Made by a program: the position numbers and the translations under genes. The notes under the pieces are model-generated. The model was not told where the DNA came from, made no database searches, and worked only from the letters and a program-made list of their open reading frames with translations. DNA of 64,000 nucleotides from Micromonospora sp. NBC_01699 (lineage in GTDB: Bacteria > Actinomycetota > Actinomycetes > Mycobacteriales > Micromonosporaceae), in contig NZ_CP109199.1 in NCBI RefSeq assembly GCF_036250065.1, forward strand, positions 1,860,001-1,924,000, in the 5' to 3' direction. This document shows positions 35,515 to 43,490 of this stretch, piece by piece. Numbering within the stretch: position 1 is the stretch's first letter; each line of letters opens with the position of its first letter.

Positions 35515-36370
35515 CGCCCGTACGCCGGGCGGTTGTCCATCGCCGGCCGGCCGCCGGTGCCAGGAACGTCGGCTCGCCGGGGCGGTACGCGCTCGAGTAC
35601 TGCTTCATGGCAGGGTCGAAGGCCGCTGTCTGCCGTACGACCGGGCTTGGGGGAAGCGGTTGGTAGGTGGGTGGGTAGTACTCGGAGCCTGCCGGCTTGG
35701 CGCGCATCCGTGCCTCCATATCGAATGCCCAGCCGTCCGGTGCGGTGGTGCTCAGCCAACCCGAGTCGTGTTCGAGATTGCTGTCGAACACGACGTACTC
35801 CTGTTCGACCGTCAGGACCTCGTATCCCGCCGCGTGTAGCTCGGTCACCAGCTTGTCCAGCCGCTGCTTTGCTGTGGCCAGGCCGACGCCGTGACAACGC
35901 TGGTTGACGAACCGCTCCTGTGCGCCGCCCGCTCGCTGGCGTCGAGCGTTTCTCGACAACCGCGCGCCGTGTGACGCGACGAGGTCGGTGATGGCCATGA
36001 GGTCCGGCACTGTCACGCTCGACAGCAGCACCTTGATGTGATGCTCGAAGTATCGGCCGCCGGGCTCGGCTGCCGCATCAGGATCCGTCTGCGGTACCCC
36101 GTCGCTCCATGGCGTCGCCTCGATCTTGGTCCGGCACGGGTACATCCCCGCCTCGCGCATCCGATCATTCCAGCGTTTCGCCAGGGAACGCTGGCGGTCC
36201 AGGGTTCCCTGGCCGGTCAGGGTGAGCATCGGCTGAGAGACGTGCACGCCACGATCGAGCAGGACATGAAAGAACTTCACCCGATGCCGTTCAGCGAACG
36301 ACGCCAACTGCTCGGAATGGTGGGCGTAGGTCGTGATGTGGATCTCGAAGTCGCCCGACACGTCAACCAT
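35450..36370 (-). CDS. Conserved hypothetical partner of the nucleotidyltransferase
   Basis: 306 residues from the ATG at 36370 (MVDVSGDFEIHITTYAHHSE). Contains paired histidine motifs (EIHITTYAHH, RYFEHHIKVLL) and a basic middle; no named domain. It overlaps the transferase start by 65 bp. In a third frame a stop overlaps the downstream ATG as ATGA, so a frameshift near the 3' end (about 35540) is possible. Such a pair on one strand suggests a two-gene operon, perhaps for defence or RNA modification (inference). Confidence 0.7.
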   Translation of the reverse strand: MVDVSGDFEIHITTYAHHSEQLASFAERHRVKFFHVLLDRGVHVSQPMLTLTGQGTLDRQRSLAKRWNDRMREAGMYPCRTKIEATPWSDGVPQTDPDAAAEPGGRYFEHHIKVLLSSVTVPDLMAITDLVASHGARLSRNARRQRAGGAQERFVNQRCHGVGLATAKQRLDKLVTELHAAGYEVLTVEQEYVVFDSNLEHDSGWLSTTAPDGWAFDMEARMRAKPAGSEYYPPTYQPLPPSPVVRQTAAFDPAMKQYSSAYRPGEPTFLAPAAGRRWTTARRTGDEPCPHRHRRDQVGRASRVAG

Positions 36371-36489
36371 CGGTGCAGCGTAGGACACATCCGCCCGGTG
36401 TGGCGTGACCGCGTGATCGGCGGCTACGTGCGTACTGGTGCTACAACCGCGCCGTGTACCACTGCCTCCGTTCCTGTGGCGCACGGCCG

Positions 36490-36506
36490 GCGGCATGTCC
36501 GGATGC
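36490..36506 (+). repeat. 17-bp interspersed motif, copy d
   Basis: GCGGCATGTCCGGATGC, just ahead of the gene at 36545. A close variant, GCGGCAGATCCGGATGC, sits right after that gene at 36965-36981. Confidence 0.7.
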
Positions 36507-36544
36507 CGTGCGGACCTCTCCAATCTTCATGAAAGGATTCCCTG

Positions 36545-36948
36545 GTGGTCATGGAGCCCGTTCCCAGCTACGAGGACCTGATCTGGCTTTCGAGGCGGAG
36601 CCGGTCTATCGGTACGCGGACGACGAACATGAGACCGACCACAAGTTCGACTGGCGCGAGCCGTGGCCCTACACGGCGGTGACGTTCCGAACCACGCGAG
36701 CCAGTTACGACATCGAGATGTACGTCGCGCCGGGATACCAGGTTGTACGGCTACGGTTGCGGACCATCCCCGACGGAGCCGAGCTGCTCGACCTTGATCT
36801 GCGCGGCGTTCGAGGCATCGGAGTCAAACGAATCCATGGTCGCGAGTTGCTACGGCTCGATTTCCCGGATGGCTCGCCGGCCTCCGCGCTGTGGCTGCGG
36901 ATGAAGCCCGACGTCGCGCTGCACTGGTCGTACGACCCGGCAAGTTGA
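36545..36948 (+). pseudogene. Small hypothetical protein, early frameshift
   Basis: The natural start appears to be GTG 36545 or ATG 36551 with GAAAGG upstream, reading MEPVPSYEDLIWL, but the frame then slips at a TTT run (36588-36590). One extra T would continue into FEAEPVYRYADDEHETDHKF and on to the stop at 36948. As it stands only a shifted ATG at 36529 opens the long frame. About 134 residues if repaired; no domain recognised. Confidence 0.5.
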
Positions 36949-37029
36949 GGTGACCGCCCGGAGAGCGGCAGATCCGGATGCATGGACGGGTCAGTTGGCG
37001 TATGCCGGCAGCCCGTAGCGTCGTATGCC

Positions 37030-37788
37030 GTGAGAGAGTCGCCTTTCGGCGTGCGGTTGTGGCGTCTGCTGTCGCAGCGTCGGCCGAATTTCGCCGCGTC
37101 GATCGGGCAGATGCAAGCCGTCCTTGCCCGAGACGCCGGTGTGCCGGGCGGGGAGCTCGCTGCGGTGATCCAAGACGGTGCGGTACCAGACCCCGACCTC
37201 GTCCGGAACCTGGCGCCGGCGCTTGGCATTCACGCTGCCGACCTTTTCGTCATCGCCGGGCTGCCCGTGCCGGATGACCTGGCTTCGGCTTGGCCGACGT
37301 CGCCGTGGGACGTAGGCTCGATCGTTCGGCACGTTGCCCGGATGGACGCGGACCAACGTCGTCAGATGGAGGCGCTGGTCAAGTCGCTGCCGGCCCAGCC
37401 GCGGATCGGGTCTGCGCCGGGCGACGACTATCCGGACTCTCCAGGAGCGTTGCTGCTTCGTCTACTGCGCAATCGCAACATTCGCCCACACAATGCGCGG
37501 ATCCTCAAGGCAATCGGCGACGGTCCGTACGTCTCCGACTCCACCATCTTCGGGCTGGGCCCAGGCACGGTCGTCATTACCCCGCAGTACGTGACGGCGT
37601 TCGCGCACCTGCTGGGCTATCCGCCCAGCGAGATGGTCGCGCTGACCGGGATCGGGCCGGTCGTCGAGGACGCGCGGGTACACCCGGCCAGCGCGGAGAT
37701 TGCCGCGCTGGCCTGGCGATCCCGACGTTTCGACAGCGAGCAGTTGAGCGCGGTGGTAGCGGCCGCTCAGTCCATACAACACGCCTGA
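37030..37788 (+). CDS. Putative HTH-type DNA-binding protein
   Basis: 252 residues from GTG 37030. The N-terminal 80 residues (FGVRLWRLLSQRRPNFAASI ... GGELAAVIQDGAVPDPDLVR) look like a divergent XRE helix-turn-helix, and the C-terminal third again has PHNARILKAIGDGPYVS and VITPQYVTAFAHLLGYPPSE, a second XRE-like block. Likely a regulator. Motif copies flank it on both sides. Confidence 0.7.
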   Translation: MRESPFGVRLWRLLSQRRPNFAASIGQMQAVLARDAGVPGGELAAVIQDGAVPDPDLVRNLAPALGIHAADLFVIAGLPVPDDLASAWPTSPWDVGSIVRHVARMDADQRRQMEALVKSLPAQPRIGSAPGDDYPDSPGALLLRLLRNRNIRPHNARILKAIGDGPYVSDSTIFGLGPGTVVITPQYVTAFAHLLGYPPSEMVALTGIGPVVEDARVHPASAEIAALAWRSRRFDSEQLSAVVAAAQSIQHA

Positions 37789-37903
37789 GCATCGCCGGAT
37801 GCGGTGCGGCGGAAGTGTGCGCCCAAGTCGCGGCATCTCGTGCCGCTGCGTCGGGCCACCCCGCAGTGCCGCACTTTGACCAGGACGCCGCGACGCCCGA
37901 CCA

Positions 37904-37920
37904 GCGGCATGAGCGGATAT
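37904..37920 (+). repeat. 17-bp interspersed motif, copy e
   Basis: GCGGCATGAGCGGATAT, between the convergent HTH and ATP-grasp genes. Confidence 0.7.
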
Positions 37921-37941
37921 TCAGGCAGACACTGCTGCCGG

Positions 37942-38811
37942 TCAGCGGGCCTGGGCAAGCAGGGCCGTGATCATCGTCTGAGGTTCGATGGTGGCTGGCC
38001 GGTCGCTAACCTGCCCGTCGCCGAGTTCCATGACACGCCATACGTCGTCCGAGCGCAGTGCGAGGTCGACGGTGACGAAGGGCAGGCCGAGCCGGGCGAT
38101 CATCGGTGCGAGCGGGGCCAGGTCGATCCCGGCCGGGGCGGGATCGTGCGGGCTGTCGGGATGCGGTCCGATCAGGACGCAAACGCCGTCGACCCACCAT
38201 GTACGTACTTCGGCGGAGGTGTACCGCTCGAAGCGTCGCAGTACGAAACCGCCCACGAAGTCGTCGTCGCGCAGTTCCAGGAACCGGCTGGCGACGTTCC
38301 ACGCAGCCGCGCCGTCCTCCAGGTCGGGGATGAACGTCGCCTCGTTCCAGTAGTGCTTCATCGACTTGCTGTAGTCACGCAGCACCGCCGGTCCCGCGCC
38401 CAGTTCGACCCGAGCGCGGTCGAAGTCGGCCCGGTCCGAGCCCGTGGTCCACACCGACGGTGGGGTGACCGCAGCCAGAGCGGCGTACCAGCCGGGCAGC
38501 TCGTGTGCCCGCCGGTACTGCTCAGCAGCGGTCCTCAACACCACACCGCGTTCGGCGAGCAACTCGGCGAAAGCGGCGTACCGCTCGCTTCGCAGCATCC
38601 AGCCGCGGTACACGGCGGTACCGCTGCCCGAGACCGATGCGACCGCCCGTCGCGCATCTCCGCCCCGTGTCAACGCGTCGTGGTCGACCACCGCCACATC
38701 GATCCCGGCAGCACGGGCGGCCTGCGCCTCCGTCGCGAAGTGCTCGTCTGGGTGGCGCGGCCGTAGAGGGTTCGCGGGAACCAGAAGGATCACGCTCACA
38801 TCCTGCCCCAC
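37942..38811 (-). CDS. ATP-grasp-fold protein
   Basis: 289 residues (a GTG start at 38799 is also possible). SVILLVPANPLRPRHPDEHF at the start, the Lys-bearing VLRDYSKSMKHYWNEATFIP strand pair, and a C-terminal RVMELGDGQVSDRP with metal-binding Glu make the single-domain ATP-grasp pattern of the R2K/DUF4343-like group. It probably ligates or phosphorylates a small molecule or peptide; partner unknown. Confidence 0.83.
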   Translation of the reverse strand: MGQDVSVILLVPANPLRPRHPDEHFATEAQAARAAGIDVAVVDHDALTRGGDARRAVASVSGSGTAVYRGWMLRSERYAAFAELLAERGVVLRTAAEQYRRAHELPGWYAALAAVTPPSVWTTGSDRADFDRARVELGAGPAVLRDYSKSMKHYWNEATFIPDLEDGAAAWNVASRFLELRDDDFVGGFVLRRFERYTSAEVRTWWVDGVCVLIGPHPDSPHDPAPAGIDLAPLAPMIARLGLPFVTVDLALRSDDVWRVMELGDGQVSDRPATIEPQTMITALLAQAR

Positions 38812-38903
38812 GCGGCCGTTCGACCTCGAACTGTTATCCCGGCCGCCGCCCGAAACGCGGCAGATCAGTACGCCGACGGCGTGAGATTATTGGTGCGTGG
38901 CAG

Positions 38904-39218
38904 GTGCGGCTGAACACCTCGAAGATCGATCCCGGGATCGCCGCATGGGCGATCCACCAGCCTGACCTCGTAACCTGGTACGAGATCATCAATCCTGTTC
39001 GAGTCACCACGGTCGACGGAGGGTCGGTAGCGGATGACTACAGCAACATCGCGATCACCGTGCCGGACGGTCACCGGATGGTGGCGCACGCGCTCAGGGA
39101 GGGAAAGACGGCACCTGAATGCCTCCAAGTCGTGGAACGGGTGTTGCCCTCGCGCGACCTTTGGGCGCTCGCCCGGGTAGGAAGTAGCGAGGCGTGCAGG
39201 GCCTGTACCCTTCGCTAA
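38904..39218 (+). CDS. Small hypothetical protein
   Basis: 104 residues from GTG 38904: VRLNTSKIDPGIAAWAIHQP, DDYSNIAITVPDGHRMVAHA, and a Cys-containing C-terminus. Good codon bias, no family. It lies between the ATP-grasp start and repeat C. Confidence 0.45.
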   Translation: MRLNTSKIDPGIAAWAIHQPDLVTWYEIINPVRVTTVDGGSVADDYSNIAITVPDGHRMVAHALREGKTAPECLQVVERVLPSRDLWALARVGSSEACRACTLR

Positions 39219-39350
39219 ATATGAGGAGATTGCGGGGCATCCGACCAGCCGGGCGTTGACCGCATCGTGGCCATTCCGGACCATCGCCGAGGACAACCGC
39301 TTCTCGGGATGACGGCGCATTCGCCCGACCGTTCCCCGGCACCGTGGGGG

Positions 39351-39802
39351 GGCGTTGGGAGCAGATTGGGAGCAGCAGGGCGCTCCCAACGGCGCTGAAC
39401 GGCGTTCAACCTGGTTGAGCTGCTCTGACCGTCCCAGCGTGTGCCTGGGGCGTTGACATTTGTGCTGCTCAGAACGATGCGGACCGTTCCTTGACATGAA
39501 GAGTGCAACGACGCTGAGCCGACGTCAACAGCTCTCTATCTTTCCTGGCAGAGCCAGGTGCGGGGGAGAGTGCGGTAACGGGTAAGGTACCCGTCCTGCT
39601 GAACGTTTCCTTGGGAGTAAATTTGGGAGCAGGGGTCATGGCCTGCCCCGACGCCGTACGACTTCGGAAGGGTGCTCCGCTTTGGCGCCTGGTATGGCTG
39701 CTGAACAGGGCCGATATGGACCGTGGCCTCTTCCCAAAGTCGGAAGCGGTCACCGCGCGGCGCGTGTCCCGGTCCTGACCTCTTCCCCAGGTCGGAAGTG
39801 CG
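39351..39802 (+). repeat. Long dispersed repeat, copy C
   Basis: Third copy, closest to copy A. Its inverted CGCTCCCAAC and GTTGGGAGC arms, the GACCGTTCCTTGACATGAAG core, CTGCTGAACGTTTCC and the CCTCTTCCCAAAGTCGGAAG box are all present. Outside the copy, 39219-39350 and 39803-40116 hold no supported gene. Confidence 0.85.
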
Positions 39803-40116
39803 TGGGCGGGTGAGCACGGCGGGTAGAGCTTTGCCGTGGCCGGGTCGCGGGGTTGGTGATGGCACCAGTCCGCGAGCCCGGTCAGGACCGGGCCGGCGTC
39901 GAGGTCGGGCGTGAACAGATTGCGGGGCTGTGGTCGTGCCACCGACCTCGATCGGGAAAGGCGGGCCAATGATCCGGGACCGCAACTCAACCCACTGGTC
40001 TCGGCGCGAAAGCGCACTCAACTGTTGCCATCCGTGCATCGGACCTTGGCCAGTGTCCAGCTCGACCTGCCCGGACGAAATTGTGGGCGTCCACAGGCGT
40101 TGAGAGGATCATTGGC

Positions 40117-41634
40117 GTGACCAGCCCGCTGCGTATCGACAGAATTCTCGGTGACCGACCCTTTGCTGAGATCGGTGAGCCTGCCCTCGCGGTCGCCGCG
40201 GAGGGTCGTGGCCTGCTCGGGATGGCGGGCACCCACAAGTTCGGCATGGCACCGGTAGGTGTTTACGACGTGGGTGACCTGGCCTGCCGCGCTCTTTTGC
40301 GTTCGCGCTACCCCGTGCACGCGATGGCCTTCCACCCCTTGCTTCCTCTGCTGGTGGTGGGCACGGGCCGCTACGACGGCGGTTACTTCTTCGAGGGCGA
40401 ACTGCTCCTGCTGAACTTGGAGACGGGCGTGGCCACCTCGCTCATCGAGGACCCGCTCGGCCGTCAAGTCCTGGCCCTGGAGTGGCTCACCGGCCGGGAA
40501 CTCCGCGTACTGATGGCGCCGCCCGACGATTGGCAGGACAAGGACGCCTGGGGTACGGGACACGTCGCGGTGGTGCGCCGGCCTGATTGGGCAGTCGTAC
40601 CACCCCGGTCGATCCTCTGGGAGGAACTGACCGGACCGCGGGTGGCCGCTCCCCGACCGGACGGCCGGGAGGAGGCGCGCCGTACGGTCTCAGGTCTGGG
40701 CACGGATGGGGATCCGCGGCGTGACGTCCGCGCGGTTGAGGAACTGTCCGACGGCCGGATCCTGGCCACGCTCGACCGCGTCCAGGCGGAGTGCTGGCTG
40801 CCCTCGGGAGAGCGGCAGTGGACTGTTCCAGATGACAAGGGCGGTAGCGACATCGTCGTCGCGCCCGATGAGCGGTCGGTCTGGGTAGGTCTGGTGCGGC
40901 CCGAGTGGGAGGAGCCTCCTCAGTCTGTGGTTCAGCTCTCGCTGGACGACGGGGCACAGCTCGATCACCTCACCCTGTCCGCCCCGGCGTCCCTGGTGCG
41001 GTGTGTCGATGGTCTACCGGCCATCGCACCCGCCCAGGAGGCCGGGGAGCGCAGCAGGCTTCGTGTCCGGCGTGGCAGTCGGATCTATCTCCGGGAAATC
41101 GACCGTGAGCGTGGGTGGACGCCCGCACCGAGCGAAGCCTGGCTCGCCGCGGCCGAACTGAAGAACCCAACAGTTACCGGACGGCCGCGTGAACCGGCGG
41201 AACGGGATATCCGCCGCCTGCTCCCGTACTCGTGGACGCCCGGTGAGACCCACTTCGCCGGCCCCGGTGTGGAGACCATGGACGGCACTCTGGTCCACAC
41301 CGGCACCGTGTACAACGGCCAGGGGTTGCAGCCCGGTGGCTCATTCGTGGTGCGGCGCAGGGTCAGCAGCGAACAGCCGGACTGGATCTTCCGGACCGAT
41401 CGGGCAGCCACCGACCTCGACGCCGACGCGGAGACCGTTTACATCACCTACGGCGATGGTGAGATCGTCGCGCTCCACCCTGATGACGGCACCGTGCGCT
41501 GGCGCGGGCACCTCACCATCGCTGCTGTGCCGGCCATACCGACCGCGCTGACCGTAGCCGGCCCGGGCCGGCTACTCATCGGCACCAGCGACGGACGGAT
41601 CCTGGACTGCTCCATCCGACCGGACCAGGATTGA
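40117..41634 (+). CDS. WD40/PQQ-like beta-propeller protein
   Basis: 505 residues, cytoplasmic, GTG start with GAGAGGA about eight bases upstream. Blade-like strands recur: HAMAFHPLLPLLVVGTGRYD, LLLLNLETGVATSLIEDP, DIVVAPDERSVWVGLVRPE, TVYITYGDGEIVALHPDDG, RLLIGTSDGRILDCSI. Likely a scaffold or sensor. No adjacent partner on the strand. After it, 41635-41844 shows only a short GGATAC tandem. Confidence 0.8.
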   Translation: MTSPLRIDRILGDRPFAEIGEPALAVAAEGRGLLGMAGTHKFGMAPVGVYDVGDLACRALLRSRYPVHAMAFHPLLPLLVVGTGRYDGGYFFEGELLLLNLETGVATSLIEDPLGRQVLALEWLTGRELRVLMAPPDDWQDKDAWGTGHVAVVRRPDWAVVPPRSILWEELTGPRVAAPRPDGREEARRTVSGLGTDGDPRRDVRAVEELSDGRILATLDRVQAECWLPSGERQWTVPDDKGGSDIVVAPDERSVWVGLVRPEWEEPPQSVVQLSLDDGAQLDHLTLSAPASLVRCVDGLPAIAPAQEAGERSRLRVRRGSRIYLREIDRERGWTPAPSEAWLAAAELKNPTVTGRPREPAERDIRRLLPYSWTPGETHFAGPGVETMDGTLVHTGTVYNGQGLQPGGSFVVRRRVSSEQPDWIFRTDRAATDLDADAETVYITYGDGEIVALHPDDGTVRWRGHLTIAAVPAIPTALTVAGPGRLLIGTSDGRILDCSIRPDQD

Positions 41635-41879
41635 CGATCACCTCCGCGGCGAAGGAGCTACGGCGGCGAGACCGTGGCAACGCTTGCCGGATACGGATAC
41701 GGATAAGGACTACTGCGGATCGGGAGCGTTGCGGACCTGCGGCGGTGACGCGCCCTGACCTCCGAACGACCGGAGGATACGTGCCGACACACCTTGCATG
41801 CGGTGGTGGTTGGATCACGGCATGAGCGTGTGCCTCATCCGGTGTGAGTTCCCCCGCTTTGATGGAGCGGTGGTTACCT

Positions 41880-42801
41880 GCTGCCGGCTGGTGCAGGGGT
41901 GTGGTGATGTCTGGCTCTAACAGGTCGTTCTGGTGGGTGTGCCAGGCGGTCTCGTACTCGTCGGGGCTGAGGTAGCCCAGCTCCTTCTGGATGCGGCGGG
42001 TGTTGTACCAGGCGTCGATGTAGGCGAAGATCGCGTTTCGGCCTCGTCACGGTCCGCCACGAGGTGCGGTAGACGAGTTCGATCTTCAGCGTGGATCAGA
42101 AATTCTCCATCAAGGCGTTGTCGTACGAGTCGCCAACGGAGCCCATCGACGGCAGGATCCCGTTGTCTTGCAAGCGTTCCGCGAAGCGGAACGACGTGTA
42201 GTTCGAGCCCCTGTCGCTGTGATGGATCAACTGGCCGTCACGGACATCGCGTGACCAGATGCCGTATTCGAGGGCGGCGAGGATCAGGTCCGTGTCGCAA
42301 CGGTCGGAGGTCTTCCACCCGACGATCCGGCGGGAGAGGACGTCACAGACGCGGCCAGCCAGAACACACCCTTACCGCACGGAATCCGGGTGGCGTCGGC
42401 GACCCAGAGCCGGTTCGGCCCGGTCGCGGTGAAGTCGCGGTTGACCAGGTCCGGTGCCGGCGTCGCCATCGGGTCCTGTCGGGTCGAGCCGCCGCGCCAG
42501 CCACGACGCAGGAACGCACCCTGCCAGCCCTGGTCGGCCATCAACCGCTCGACCCGCTTGCGGCCTACGCGGATGCCGTCACGGCGTAACTGCCGGTGCA
42601 CCCGGTCCGCGCCGTAGGTGTGCCCGGAGGTGACCCCCAGATCTCGTGAATGTTCGACAGCAGCCCCAGGTCGACCAAGTCCCGCTCGCAGGGCTGCTCT
42701 GCCTGCCTGACCGAGGCGTAGTAGGTGGATGTGCCAATGTTCAGCACCCGTAGCAGGAGCGCGACCGCGAACTGGTCACGATGTTCGTGGATGAACGTCA
42801 T
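41880..42801 (-). pseudogene. IS3-family orfB (integrase-type transposase), broken
   Basis: Reading across frames gives MTFIHEHRDQFAVALLLRVL, then VHRQLRRDGIRVGRKRVERL, NRLWVADATRIPCGKGVFWL (DDE core, first Asp), a second-Asp region HSDRGSNYTSFRF, and DSYDNALMEN. Shifts or stops fall near 42635, 42345, 42106 and 42045. At least four lesions, so no active transposase. Confidence 0.85.
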
Positions 42802-43109
42802 GACCGTCGCCGGGTCGGGTCGAGCTCCGCCGCGAAATACGCGCTCGCCGCCTTCAGGATCTGATTCGCCCGACGCGGCTCCGCGTTCTCTTTCAACAGC
42901 CGCCGGTTCTCCGCCAGCATGTCGCTGCTCGGCCGGTCATGACGCTCGTCCGTGTCCGCTTCGGCCTGCCGGATCCAGTTCCGTAACGCCTCGTGATGCA
43001 CGCCAAGCTGCTCGGCCAGGCGCCGGATCACCGGCTTCGGGTCCGACTCGCGGTACAAACGCACAGCACGCGCTCGTAGCTCATCGGGGTACTTCTTCGG
43101 TGCTGCCAC
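42798..43109 (-). CDS. IS3-family orfA (HTH subunit)
   Basis: 103 residues, intact: KYPDELRARAVRLYRESD helix-turn-helix followed by a leucine-zipper-like helix (DMLAENRRLLKENAEPRRAN). Overlaps orfB by four bases, the usual place for programmed frameshifting in this family. Without orfB it can at most act as a repressor. Confidence 0.85.
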   Translation of the reverse strand: MAAPKKYPDELRARAVRLYRESDPKPVIRRLAEQLGVHHEALRNWIRQAEADTDERHDRPSSDMLAENRRLLKENAEPRRANQILKAASAYFAAELDPTRRRS

Positions 43110-43174
43110 AGAAACTTCCTCCGCACGGCCATCAGACCATGATCAAGAAGCTCCATGAGAGCGGGGGTGGCTCA

Positions 43175-43340
43175 GCTCGGCGTCGAGCGCTGACTCTAGG
43201 ACCGTGCGGGTGATCCCCGCGAGGAGCCCACCGAGTCCGACCAACGACACCCCGTCGGCCTTCGCCCGCTCGACCAATTGCTGCGTCCTTCCCGGACAGG
43301 ATCGACGTCCTGTCCAACGGACCACACCCAGGACAAACAC
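43175..43340 (-). pseudogene. IS256-family transposase N-terminal relic
   Basis: QQLVERAKADGVSLVGLGG, LLAGITRTVLESALDAEL matches the N-terminus of mutator/IS256-type transposases and stops at the edge of the IS3 element, which evidently inserted here. The rest of the gene is absent from the other side. Confidence 0.65.
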
Positions 43341-43423
43341 GGAAATCTACGCAGTCCCGGACACGGCTCTGTGGTCAATGGGTACGTCCGATACTGACCG
43401 TGAGTAATCGGCTACCTTTGGTA

Positions 43424-43452
43424 TTGACGGTGACGATGCTGATGCTTATGGT
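43424..43452 (+). promoter_or_regulatory. Sigma-70-type promoter of the secreted toxin locus
   Basis: TTGACG (43424-43429), 17-bp spacer, TATGGT (43447-43452), about 38 bases before the ATG at 43491, which has GGGGG as a ribosome site. The best promoter match I found in the window. Confidence 0.65.
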
Positions 43453-43490
43453 GATCAAGCCGTAGCGGTCTGACACACACGGGGGCTTCA

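Larger units (their letters stand above)
41845..43174 (-). mobile_element. IS3-family element, degenerate, about 1.33 kb
   Basis: Imperfect inverted ends: TGAGTTCCCCCGCTTTGATG from 41845, and the inverse of TGAGCCACCCCCGCTCTCAT ending at 43174, both continuing GGAGC. Contains orfA intact and orfB broken. It sits inside an IS256-family relic. Confidence 0.72.

Noticed and set aside
31504-39802. Integron cassette array
   Set aside because: Repeats bracket genes, but no attC-like core (GTTRRRY pairs with imperfect hairpin) and no integron integrase are visible. The bracketing itself is reported as a finding.
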